Shown here one piece after another: positions 16,832-24,930 of a stretch of 64,000 nt of DNA. Source of the DNA: Scatosoma sp002474405 (lineage in GTDB: Bacteria; Bacillota; Clostridia; Christensenellales; Borkfalkiaceae). The notes under the pieces are model-generated. The model saw nothing but the letters and a program-made list of their open reading frames with translations, did no database searches and was not told where the DNA came from. A program made the position numbers and the translations under genes. The DNA is taken from NCBI GenBank assembly GCA_937892545.1, contig CALAFO010000053.1:1-64000 (forward strand), in the 5' to 3' direction. The first letter of the stretch is position 1; each line of letters starts with the position of its first letter.

Positions 16832-17707
16832 TTATAGACTTCGGTTTTTGTTACGGTATTCTTTCGGAGAATATCCTGTTTTTTCTTTGAAACATTTTCC
16901 GAAATGACTGAGTGAACAAAAGCCCGACATATCCGAAATTTCGGCAATGGTCAGATGTGTGTTTTTCAGCATTTCCGCGGATTTCTGCAAACGCAGTTCC
17001 GTAACATATTTGTACGGCGTGGTGTTCATGTTCGATTTAAAACAACGTAAAATTTCGGATACGCTTACATGTGCAGCGTCGGCTATCGACGTAAGGGAAA
17101 TCGGTTCGGAATAATGCCCGTGGATATATTCGAGAAAACGTTTTGTCCGCGCGCTTGCGGTTGTTTCTTTTTTGCCGGTGCCTGCGGGAATATTGCTTAG
17201 CATAAGCAGCCACAGCGAGGAAAGCGTACAAAGTACGCGATACGGATACAAGTCGTCTTTGTTTTTTTCTAATTCCGAAAGAGTGCGCAGTTTTTCCAGA
17301 ACGTCGGAATGCCATGCCTGTTCTTCGCAAAACTTGTACACAGGCAGAAAATTTTGTCCGATAAGTTTGTTGGCAAGGCGTTCTGCCGGCGCGCCGAAAT
17401 AAAATTTAAGAAAATAATCGGGGAAAATGAAGCTTTGGTATGCGCCGTCACTTTTATCGATAAAATGCACGACGTTTTTATTGATAAATAAGCCCTCGCC
17501 TTGCGCGAGAACGATGCGCGCGTCCAAAGTTTTCACGAAAACCGTTCCGCGGGAAACGAGGACGAATTGGATATCTTCGTGCCAGTGTACCGTATGGAAG
17601 CCTGTGTTTTCGGGCGTGCCGCGTTCTCCGTCGACGTTTAAAACCAGATAGGGAAAGTCCGTTCCCGAATACAGATTGACGGAATTGACGATTTGAGCTT
17701 GTTGCAT
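16832..17707 (-). CDS. AraC-family transcription regulator
   Basis: 291 residues. Residues 25-110 form a cupin-like sensor domain (HTVHWHEDIQFVLVSRG…), and residues 185-290 carry two helix-turn-helix motifs with the family signature GFCSLSHFGKCFKEKTGYSP. It is divergent from the repair genes at 17813 across a 105-base gap and may control them, but it lacks the acceptor cysteines of Ada, so it is not the adaptive-response regulator. Sugar-responsive regulators have this layout; ligand unknown. Confidence 0.88.
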   Translation of the reverse strand: MQQAQIVNSVNLYSGTDFPYLVLNVDGERGTPENTGFHTVHWHEDIQFVLVSRGTVFVKTLDARIVLAQGEGLFINKNVVHFIDKSDGAYQSFIFPDYFLKFYFGAPAERLANKLIGQNFLPVYKFCEEQAWHSDVLEKLRTLSELEKNKDDLYPYRVLCTLSSLWLLMLSNIPAGTGKKETTASARTKRFLEYIHGHYSEPISLTSIADAAHVSVSEILRCFKSNMNTTPYKYVTELRLQKSAEMLKNTHLTIAEISDMSGFCSLSHFGKCFKEKTGYSPKEYRNKNRSL

Positions 17708-17812
17708 ATATTCATCCTGACGATATTATGATAAATTTCGGTGTTTTTATGATAACGCATTAGCGGAAAATGTGATATAATTATAATAAAAATTCAACGG
17801 AATGTCAAGGAT

Positions 17813-18484
17813 ATGGCGAAATTTTTCGAATACGGCGCAAAAGAAACCGAATATCTGAAATCGCGCGACGCCCGCTTAGCTCGATGCATCGACACAATCG
17901 GGAAAATCGAGAGGGAGGCGGATCCCGACTTGTTCTCGTCGGTGGTGCATCATATCGTGGGACAGCAGATTTCTACGAAAGCTCAGTCTACGATATGGCA
18001 AAGAATGAAAACGGCGTTCGGTACGGTTGATTCCCGCGCCTTGTCCGGTGTAAGCGTGGAAACGCTGCAATCGTTCGGCATTACGTTTAAAAAAGCGGAG
18101 TATATCAAAGATTTTGCGAGAAAAGCAGAAAGCGGCGAGTTTGATTTGGCTGCGGTAGAGCGCATGCCGGATAAACAGGCGACGGAGGCTTTGGCGTCTC
18201 TGAAAGGCATCGGTTTATGGACAGCCGAGATGATTTTATTGTTTTGTCTGCAACGCCCGGACGTTTTCAGTTTCGGCGACCTGGCGATATTGCGCGGATT
18301 GCGCATGGTGTATCGCCATAGAAAAATTGATAAGAAATTGTTTGAAAAATATCGCCGTAAATTTTCGCCGTATTGCAGTGTTGCCAGTTTATATTTGTGG
18401 GCGGTTGCCGGCGGCGCGATACCGGAACTGAAAGATTGCGCGCCGAAACAGAAAAACGAAAAACAGAATAAACGGAGGAAGTAA
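17813..18484 (+). CDS. AlkA-like 3-methyladenine DNA glycosylase
   Basis: 223 residues of the HhH-GPD superfamily. The helix-hairpin-helix (LKGIGLWTAEMILLF) is followed by the catalytic aspartate in FSFGDLAI. It excises alkylated purines to start base-excision repair. The N-terminal beta domain of E. coli AlkA is missing, as in short bacterial forms. The Lys-rich tail is unusual. A TATAAT at 17776-17781 precedes it, and the methyltransferase gene begins one base after its stop, giving an alkylation-repair operon. Confidence 0.88.
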   Translation: MAKFFEYGAKETEYLKSRDARLARCIDTIGKIEREADPDLFSSVVHHIVGQQISTKAQSTIWQRMKTAFGTVDSRALSGVSVETLQSFGITFKKAEYIKDFARKAESGEFDLAAVERMPDKQATEALASLKGIGLWTAEMILLFCLQRPDVFSFGDLAILRGLRMVYRHRKIDKKLFEKYRRKFSPYCSVASLYLWAVAGGAIPELKDCAPKQKNEKQNKRRK

Positions 18485-18485
18485 T

Positions 18486-19019
18486 ATGTTTTATACGGAT
18501 AAGTATTTATCGCCGGTAGGCGGAATCACGATGGCAAGCAACGGGCAGGCGCTGACGGGCTTGTGGCTGGACGGGCAGAAATATTTTGCCGACACGCTGC
18601 CCCGCGGATATGAAGAAAAAGAACTGCCGGTGTTTGCGCAGACGAAAAAGTGGCTGGATATTTATTTTACGGGGAAGGCGCCCGATTTTATGCCGCCGCT
18701 TTCCATGGACGGCATTTCGCTCTTCCGCAGGCGCGTGTGGGAAATTATGCTGACGATTCCGTTCGGGCAGACGATGACTTACGGAAACATCGCGAAGCAA
18801 ATCGCAAACGAAACGGGAAAACGCGTTTCGGCGCAGGCGGTAGGCGGCGCGGTGGGGCATAATTCGATTTCGATTGTGATTCCATGCCACAGAGTGGTTG
18901 GCGCAAGCGGAAACCTGACGGGGTATGCCGGCGGCATCGATAGGAAAATCGCGCTGCTGAAAAACGAGGGCGCGGATCTTTCGGCGTTTACGTTGCCGAA
19001 AAGGGGTACGGCGCTGTAA
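18486..19019 (+). CDS. ogt: O6-methylguanine-DNA methyltransferase
   Basis: 177 residues. The acceptor cysteine lies in IVIPCHRVVG, preceded by the DNA-binding helix TYGNIAKQIA. It transfers the methyl group from O6-methylguanine to itself in a suicide reaction. The N-terminal half is the short Ogt-type domain. Together with the glycosylase upstream it covers the two main alkylation lesions. Confidence 0.94.
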   Translation: MFYTDKYLSPVGGITMASNGQALTGLWLDGQKYFADTLPRGYEEKELPVFAQTKKWLDIYFTGKAPDFMPPLSMDGISLFRRRVWEIMLTIPFGQTMTYGNIAKQIANETGKRVSAQAVGGAVGHNSISIVIPCHRVVGASGNLTGYAGGIDRKIALLKNEGADLSAFTLPKRGTAL

Positions 19020-19039
19020 AAAAGATTTTGTTTGCAACG

Positions 19040-19074
19040 AAAAAAGGCGAAGAAATTTTTTCTTCGCCTTTTTT
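19040..19074. terminator. Bidirectional terminator
   Basis: AAAAAAGGCGAAGAA and TTCTTCGCCTTTTTT pair around a T-rich loop, with T-runs on both strands. It serves ogt on the plus strand and the convergent DUF262 gene on the minus strand. Confidence 0.9.
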
Positions 19075-19087
19075 CTGTATACGTAAT

Positions 19088-20797
19088 TTATATTTCAAAA
19101 ATTTCCATTAACTTATTTTTCATCAATGTTTTTCTTGCTTCGAAGAAAGTATCGAAATCTTTTAATTCCAGCGAAACGTCTTTCGGGTGGTACAAAAAAT
19201 CCCGACTCGGCGATACCCATTTTTTCAGCGGCGTATGATTTTTACTTTCGTTTTCCGAACCTTCCAAAAATTGCAGATTGGGCAGTAAATTTCTTTTTTT
19301 CTTCCATTCTTCTATTTTTTCGGGCGGTAATCCTAATTCGGATATATGTTTTTCTTCAAATCCCGCGTATGGGTGGCAATGATCCTGATGAAAAGAAAAT
19401 TGACTTAATTTTAAATTGGGATAAAGCAGAGACAATAAAATATACGTATTTTGTCCCTTTTCGTAGTTGTCCAGCCAGTAATCTATGTCCGCTTCGGTTA
19501 CAGTGAAAGTTCTGGCGCCTGTTAGCGTTATATTTTTAAATAACGCAAGGGAAAACGGTGTTTGCGCGCAGTCGATATTTTTCAGCGCGTTTCTTGTAGC
19601 ATTCAAAGCTTCGTTGCTTGCAATGCCGAATAATCTTTTCGCAAAAGAAACAGACAAAAATTTTCTGACTTCTTTTTCTTGTTCCTCGTTTTGAATTATT
19701 CCGCCTTTGTAGATATAGTAGGCTATCGGCATAGTGGCATTATACGAACATAAATTTTCGTGGCTTATTCCGATATTTTTTAACACAGAAACGGTTTTGA
19801 ATAAAGTATCGGCAATATGATTCCATTCGTTTCTGATGTTTGTTACGGCGGTTTTGTTAAAAGAGTTGATTTTCAGATTTGTATTTGAGTCGGTGAGCAC
19901 AAGACAAAGCCTCATTAAATAATCGCGGTTGAAAGCGAAGCCGTCGCCCTGACGATTCATATCTTCCAAAAGCTGATCAACGCTTTCTTTCCCGACTTTC
20001 CAACCGTCTATCAAAGTGGAAAAAAGCAAATCGGATTTAGATAATTTTCGCCCCGTGGAGTTTACACGCACAAAAATATCGAGTGTGTCGTCGTAATTAT
20101 TTTCGGCGATGCAATAATAATGTATCAAACCGTTTCCTGACGAGGAGTAAAGTCGTTCAAATAATACGGATAAGTCGTTAATGCTTTGATCGTCGAAGCC
20201 TGCATTGAGCATATATTTGATAAATTCTTGCAAATTCTTGAATCCAAGTAAGATTTTTACCTTAAAATAATTACCTGTTTCGACTTCTTCATTTGTTAAA
20301 AAACAAAAACGTTTGCGTGGATGTTCATCGTCGCCGTCGTTTGTCTTATAGTAATCGAGATTGTAATAGAGTTCTTTCGTTACCCAAGATTTAGGGTTTG
20401 TGCGAAGGTGTCCTTTTCCTCCTTTATAATATGTATAAGTTCCGAATAAAGCAATATTTAAAGAAGTAATTCTTTGTTGTCCGTCAAGTACAATATAATA
20501 ATCGGCTTCGTTGACTAAGACTTCGGGCACTTTTTCATTTTTTGCAGTATCTGTTTTAAAAGTACGCAAAAAACAATATAGATTCGGTTTTTCTTTATTG
20601 ATGATTGACCTGTTTGTTTTCCAAAAAATACAAGACCCGATAGGGTAATTATCCGTAATTGATTCAAATAATGCTTCGATTTCATTTACATTCCAAACGT
20701 ATTCTCTTTGAATATCGGGCAATAGTAAATTTCCTTCTCTTGCGAAATTAAGAGCCGTAATAGCGCTCATTGTTTCGTATTGATTTGTTGTCGCCAT
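19088..20797 (-). CDS. DUF262/HNH protein, GmrSD-like restriction enzyme
   Basis: 569 residues. The N-terminal DUF262 domain (about 1-230) has the LPDIQREYVW entry and the DGQQRIT motif, which in GmrS-type proteins binds nucleotide and senses modified DNA. The C-terminal part has a DUF1524-like HNH core (FHQDHCHPYAGF, later NLLPNLQFLEG then N). A fused GmrSD acts as a type IV restriction system against phages with modified cytosines. There is no companion gene; it stands alone between ogt and the 6S RNA locus. AT-rich codon use and lower GC than its neighbours suggest transfer. Confidence 0.72.
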   Translation of the reverse strand: MATTNQYETMSAITALNFAREGNLLLPDIQREYVWNVNEIEALFESITDNYPIGSCIFWKTNRSIINKEKPNLYCFLRTFKTDTAKNEKVPEVLVNEADYYIVLDGQQRITSLNIALFGTYTYYKGGKGHLRTNPKSWVTKELYYNLDYYKTNDGDDEHPRKRFCFLTNEEVETGNYFKVKILLGFKNLQEFIKYMLNAGFDDQSINDLSVLFERLYSSSGNGLIHYYCIAENNYDDTLDIFVRVNSTGRKLSKSDLLFSTLIDGWKVGKESVDQLLEDMNRQGDGFAFNRDYLMRLCLVLTDSNTNLKINSFNKTAVTNIRNEWNHIADTLFKTVSVLKNIGISHENLCSYNATMPIAYYIYKGGIIQNEEQEKEVRKFLSVSFAKRLFGIASNEALNATRNALKNIDCAQTPFSLALFKNITLTGARTFTVTEADIDYWLDNYEKGQNTYILLSLLYPNLKLSQFSFHQDHCHPYAGFEEKHISELGLPPEKIEEWKKKRNLLPNLQFLEGSENESKNHTPLKKWVSPSRDFLYHPKDVSLELKDFDTFFEARKTLMKNKLMEIFEI

Positions 20798-20884
20798 AAG
20801 TTTTTCCTCCGATAATTTATGATTCGCTTTGCCGTTAACCGGTGTTTTTTAATGTTAGCATAATGCTTGTACCGAAAAAGGTAC

Positions 20885-21076
20885 AAAAAAAGTGCCGTTC
20901 CTATGAGAAACGACACTCTGTAGAACATACGTTTCGCATAGTTACCACACTATTTTCGAATAATCATTGAGAACGATTTTTGAGGCGATTCCGTATATTG
21001 CTACCGATAGCATAAATCGCCCTCAAAAGGGTAGAGTACCCCCCCCTGATGAAAAATTATTCAAAAATAATGTGGT
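20885..21076 (-). ncRNA. ssrS: Probable 6S RNA
   Basis: About 192 bases on the minus strand, from a perfect promoter to a T7 terminator, with no ORF. The 5' end (ACCACATTATTTTTGAATAAT) pairs with 21 bases near the 3' end, closing a long rod. A large unpaired central bubble follows, and then an apical stem (TTTTGAGGGCGATT with AATCGCCTCAAAA) topped by GCTA/TAGC. This order of closing stem, bubble, apical stem and length matches 6S RNA, which binds housekeeping RNA polymerase as a promoter mimic. The run of eight G in the bubble is odd. Confidence 0.7.
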
Positions 21077-21082
21077 ATTTAC

Positions 21083-21111
21083 AGTATATCATAAGTTGTA
21101 TAAAAAGTCAA
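21083..21111 (-). promoter_or_regulatory. Promoter of the 6S-like RNA
   Basis: Minus strand TTGACT (21106-21111), 17-base spacer and TATACT (21083-21088). Transcription would start near 21076. Confidence 0.85.
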
Positions 21112-21156
21112 CGATATAAATTAACTTTCAGAATTTTATGTATGATTGTAGCAAAC

Positions 21157-21183
21157 GCGGACGGAAGCAAGGCTCCCGTCCGC
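21157..21183 (-). terminator. Probable terminator of leuS
   Basis: A strong stem GCGGACGGGAGC/GCTTCCGTCCGC with a three-base loop, 28 bases after the leuS stop, but followed only by GTTTGC instead of a T-run. It separates leuS from the 6S promoter. Confidence 0.55.
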
Positions 21184-21210
21184 GTGAATTTTTAATTGAC
21201 GTTTTTAAGT

Positions 21211-23649
21211 TTAACCGACGATTAAATTTACAAGTCTGCCGGGAACGATGACGCATTTCCTCAGCGTTTTTCCTTCCAGCAGCGGGGCGACTTCTTCGCG
21301 CGCGCACGCCGCGGCTTTGATTTCATCTTCCGAAGCGTCTTTCGCAACCATCATTTTGCACTTGATTTTGCTGTTTACCTGTACGGCGTATTCCGTTTCG
21401 TCTTTCACCAGCGCGCTTTCGTCCGCCACGGGGTAGCGTTCTTCGAATACCGAGCTCTTATGCCCCAGCATTTCCCAGAACTCTTCCGCGGTATGCGGCG
21501 CGAACGGCGCAAACATGCGCACGAGGTCTTCCGTGCAAAGCCGCATGAAGCTTTCGTTTTTGTTTTCAAGCGAATCGTATCTGGAAAGGGCGTTCACGTA
21601 TTCCATCAGTCTTGCCACCGAAGTGTTGAAGGAGAACGCTTCCGCGTCGCGCGTGATGCTCTTGATGGCGTAATTGCGCGCGTAGTCCAGTTCTTTTTCG
21701 GCGGAGGCAAGCACGAAGCCTTTTTTCATCGGCTCGTATTTCGCCGCTTTTACAATCAGGCGCTCCATTCTCTCCACGAATTTCGCCACCGACTTGATGC
21801 CGTCGTCGTTCCACGGTCCGCCCTCGGTGTAAGAAAAGCCGAACATCAGATACAGGCGGAATACGTCGGAACCGTATTCTTCCACGTATTTGTCGGGCGA
21901 AACCACGTTGCCTTTCGATTTGCTCATGCGGTTGCCGTCGGGACCCAAAATCACGCCCTGATGTACCAGCCGTTTAAAAGGCTCGTCGAAAGAAATATAG
22001 CCCATGTCGCGCAAAGCTTTCGTAATGAAACGCGCGTACAGAAGGTGCATGCAGGCATGTTCCGCGCCGCCGACGTATACGTCTACGGGCAGCATCTTAT
22101 CCGCCGTTTCTTTCGAAAACGCCTGTTTATCGTTGTGCGCGTCCGGGTAACGCAGATAATACCACGAAGAGCACACGAACGTATCCAGCGTATCGGGATC
22201 GCGCCGCGCCTTGCCGCCGCAGACGGGGCAGGTGCAATTCATGAATTCTTCGCACGAAGCGAGAGGAGATTTGCCGTTCGGACGAAATTCCACGTTGTAG
22301 GGCAGTTTTACGGGCAAATCCTTTTCGGGTACGGGCACCGCGCCGCATTTTTCGCAGTGGATCATGGGAATCGGCGCGCCCCAGTAACGCTGGCGGGAAA
22401 CCGACCAGTCGCGCAGGCGGTAATTGACTTTTTTGCCGCCTTTTCCCGCTTTCGTCAGTTTAGCGGCGATGGCGTTGCGCGCTTCTTCGCCGGACAATCC
22501 GTCGAATTCGCCGCTGTTTACCAAAATGCCGTCCTCGGTGAACGGAAGAACGGTTTCTTCGCCGATTTTCTGCACTACCTGCGTTACGGGCAGAGAGTAT
22601 TTTTTCGCGAATTCGAAGTCGCGTTCGTCGTGCGCGGCAACCGCCATCACGGCGCCCGTTCCGTACGAATACAGCACGTAATCGGCGATATACACGGGCA
22701 CTTTTTTGCCTGTGAGCGGGTGCGTAGCGTAGGCGCCCGTAAACGTTCCCGTTTTTTCGCGCGCGGTGGAAAGACGGTCGATGTCGTTCGCGGAAGCCGC
22801 GTAAGCTACGTAATCGTCGATGTCTTTCGCGCGTTCGGGATGCGCCGCTTTCAGTTTTTCCACCAAGGGATGTTCGGGCGCCAACACCACGTAATTCACG
22901 CCGAAAAGGGTATCGCAACGCGTGGTGAATACCGTAATCGGGTCGCCCGTTTCGCATTCGAAAATCACTTCGCAGCCCGTGGATCTGCCGATCCAGTTTT
23001 TCTGCATCAGTTTGGTTTTTTCCGGCCAGTCGAGGTCGTTGAGACCGTCGAGGAGTTCTTCGGCGTATTCCGTGATTTTCAAAAACCACTGCGTCATGTT
23101 TTTGCGAAGCACGGGGGAGCCGCAGCGTTCGCATACGCCGCCTTCCGCCTGTTCGTTGGCAAGCACCGTTTCGCAGGAAGGGCACCAGTTCACAAGCGAT
23201 TGCTTGCGGTAGGCGAGTCCTTTTTTATACAGTTCGATGAACAGCCACTGCGTCCACTTGTAATAATCGGGTTCGCAGGTTTTGATTTCCGCAGACCAGT
23301 CGAACATCGCGCCCATGTTCTTCAGCTGTTTTTCCATGGTGGCGATATTCTGTTCGGTGGAATCTTTGGGATGGATTCCCGTTTTTATGGCGTAATTTTC
23401 CGCGGGCAGACCGAACGCGTCGAAGCCCATCGGCTGAAACACTTCGAAACCCTGCATTTTTTTGAACCGCGCGTAAGAATCCGCCGGTCCGTAATTGTAC
23501 CAGTGCCCAACGTGCAGTTTTGCGCCCGAAGGGTAGGAGAACATTTCCAGAACGTACCATTTTTTATCGGCGTTCTTTTTGTTGAACGCGTATTCCTTGT
23601 CCTTCTCCCAACGCGCCTGCCATTTGCTTTCTACCGCTTTTACGTCCAT
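21211..23649 (-). CDS. leuS: Leucyl-tRNA synthetase
   Basis: 812 residues, the usual size for bacterial LeuRS. It charges tRNA-Leu with leucine. The class I HIGH-like motif is HVGHWYNY near the N-terminus and the KMSKS motif is RMSKSKGNVV. A zinc-ribbon (WCPSCETV…CERCGS), the editing domain and the C-terminal anticodon-binding region are present. Start ATG 23649 is chosen because MDVKAVESKWQ aligns with family N-termini; the frame upstream to 23715 lies in the leader. No T-box is seen in the short leader. Confidence 0.97.
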   Translation of the reverse strand: MDVKAVESKWQARWEKDKEYAFNKKNADKKWYVLEMFSYPSGAKLHVGHWYNYGPADSYARFKKMQGFEVFQPMGFDAFGLPAENYAIKTGIHPKDSTEQNIATMEKQLKNMGAMFDWSAEIKTCEPDYYKWTQWLFIELYKKGLAYRKQSLVNWCPSCETVLANEQAEGGVCERCGSPVLRKNMTQWFLKITEYAEELLDGLNDLDWPEKTKLMQKNWIGRSTGCEVIFECETGDPITVFTTRCDTLFGVNYVVLAPEHPLVEKLKAAHPERAKDIDDYVAYAASANDIDRLSTAREKTGTFTGAYATHPLTGKKVPVYIADYVLYSYGTGAVMAVAAHDERDFEFAKKYSLPVTQVVQKIGEETVLPFTEDGILVNSGEFDGLSGEEARNAIAAKLTKAGKGGKKVNYRLRDWSVSRQRYWGAPIPMIHCEKCGAVPVPEKDLPVKLPYNVEFRPNGKSPLASCEEFMNCTCPVCGGKARRDPDTLDTFVCSSWYYLRYPDAHNDKQAFSKETADKMLPVDVYVGGAEHACMHLLYARFITKALRDMGYISFDEPFKRLVHQGVILGPDGNRMSKSKGNVVSPDKYVEEYGSDVFRLYLMFGFSYTEGGPWNDDGIKSVAKFVERMERLIVKAAKYEPMKKGFVLASAEKELDYARNYAIKSITRDAEAFSFNTSVARLMEYVNALSRYDSLENKNESFMRLCTEDLVRMFAPFAPHTAEEFWEMLGHKSSVFEERYPVADESALVKDETEYAVQVNSKIKCKMMVAKDASEDEIKAAACAREEVAPLLEGKTLRKCVIVPGRLVNLIVG

Positions 23650-23730
23650 ACCTTGTTTTGCCTCCGTACTTGCGTGCGGAAAGGGGGAATGCCGCCTTAA
23701 TTTCCGCCGTCGCAAAAAATTTCATGCTAT

Positions 23731-23759
23731 ATTATAGCAGAAAAATAAATATAAGTCAA
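23731..23759 (-). promoter_or_regulatory. Promoter of leuS
   Basis: Minus strand TTGACT (23754-23759), 17-base spacer and TATAAT (23731-23736), giving a leader of about 75 bases. Confidence 0.85.
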
Positions 23760-23773
23760 ATAATTCGCGGCGT

Positions 23774-24493
23774 TTGGCATACAATAATAGCGTGGAAAAA
23801 ATACGAGTGTCGAAGGACGGAAAACCTGACGAATGTATAGCCTACGTAAGCGAACGGGTGAGCGGCAAATATGCCGCTCTGCCTTGCGTTGCGGGCGTTT
23901 CCGGGCGATCCGGCAGAACTTCGCTGGAATTTTCCACGGAAAAACTGTACGAACCGTACGTCCGCGGAGAAACGGTTTGCGCCGTGGCGGAAGTGCTGGT
24001 TTTATCGTACAAATACCGTTTTTTCAAACGGCTGCTGCCGCTGCCCGCGCTGGAAAACGAGGAGCGGGAAATTCTTCTGACGGCGCTGGTCGCCGCCGAT
24101 TTCGAAGCGGATAAGGAATACGTGAAAGCGCGTCTTTCCGGGCTGGAGGAATATCTTCTGGACGGCGTGTTTTTCTTCCGCATGCAGGAACTGAAAAAGA
24201 GCTGGGAGCGCATCGCATCGTACGTGCCCGCCACGTTTTCGCGCGAGGCGCTCGATTCGTTTATCGAATTTCTGGTTTCCGAGGGAAAAACGCGCGTGTT
24301 TCTGCAGGGCGATACGGCGTACGACGAAGAATATCGTCCGCTGAAAAAAAGCGCGCTCACGGGCGAATATTCGGCGCCGAAAGAAATACTGTTATCCTCG
24401 GCGAAACTTGTGTATTGCTTCGGCGGACAATCGGAAAAAACGCGCGCGTTCTTAAAAAAATATTATCCCGAAAAAACGTTTTTCTGTTCCTGA
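23774..24493 (+). CDS. ytxC: YtxC-like sporulation protein
   Basis: 239 residues, soluble. The C-terminal half (ALDSFIEFLVSEGKTRVFLQ…) resembles the YtxC family, and ytxC lies directly upstream of thrS in Bacillus subtilis as here. YtxC is listed as a sporulation protein without known biochemistry. The start is uncertain: TTG 23774 or GTG 23792, neither with a clear ribosome site. It diverges from leuS over a 124-base gap. The synteny with thrS carries much of the call. Confidence 0.6.
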   Translation: MAYNNSVEKIRVSKDGKPDECIAYVSERVSGKYAALPCVAGVSGRSGRTSLEFSTEKLYEPYVRGETVCAVAEVLVLSYKYRFFKRLLPLPALENEEREILLTALVAADFEADKEYVKARLSGLEEYLLDGVFFFRMQELKKSWERIASYVPATFSREALDSFIEFLVSEGKTRVFLQGDTAYDEEYRPLKKSALTGEYSAPKEILLSSAKLVYCFGGQSEKTRAFLKKYYPEKTFFCS

Positions 24494-24535
24494 TACAAAA
24501 ATTCGCGAAAAGTTAAAAAATCCACCGAAAAACCG

Positions 24536-24564
24536 TTGACAAATTTCCGCGAAAGGGTTAAAAT
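24536..24564 (+). promoter_or_regulatory. Promoter of the thrS leader
   Basis: TTGACA (24536-24541), 17-base spacer, TAAAAT (24559-24564). Transcription would begin about 24571. Confidence 0.8.
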
Positions 24565-24570
24565 AACGAT

Positions 24571-24859
24571 AGTCGGTCGGGAGTTCCGTCCGGCTGCGTA
24601 AAGACAAGTAACTTTTCGTCGGCGGGTACACAGAGAGGCTGTCCTTCGGCTGCAAGACGGCTTATCCCGGAAAACGCGAAACCGCTTTGCGTACGGATTT
24701 GATAAAACGGCATAAATAAAGCGGTCGGTCGCGCGCGGAATTTTCGGCGCGGCGCCCGGCAATTAAGGTGGAACCGCGCAATGATTGCGTCCTTAAACAG
24801 TGTGTTTTCGCTTGCGGAAAGCAGGCGGAACGCGGCATTGTTCGAGGCGCTTTTTTATT
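24571..24859 (+). promoter_or_regulatory. T-box riboswitch upstream of thrS
   Basis: The T-box sequence AAGGTGGAACCGCG is at 24765-24778 and pairs through CGCG/GCG and AAGG/CCTT to form the antiterminator. The competing terminator pairs GCGTCCTT…ACAGTG with CATTGT…AGGCGC and ends in TTTTTT at 24851-24856. An AGTA loop-E-like motif lies in stem I near 24608. Uncharged tRNA-Thr should stabilise the antiterminator and switch thrS on when threonine is low. The specifier codon was not resolved by eye. Confidence 0.93.
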
Positions 24860-24930
24860 TGCCCGGAACACGGAATTACGGCATATAATATACGCTTACG
24901 AAACACGAAAAAAACGGAGGAGAACTCATT

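Noticed and set aside
21460..23700. A 746-codon open frame on the plus strand opposite leuS
   Set aside because: It is the mirror of a well-conserved leuS. Its translation is low-complexity, rich in Arg, His and Phe, with no family motifs and no promoter.
23650..23730. T-box in front of leuS
   Set aside because: The leader is too short and lacks the AAGGTGG sequence that is clear in front of thrS.
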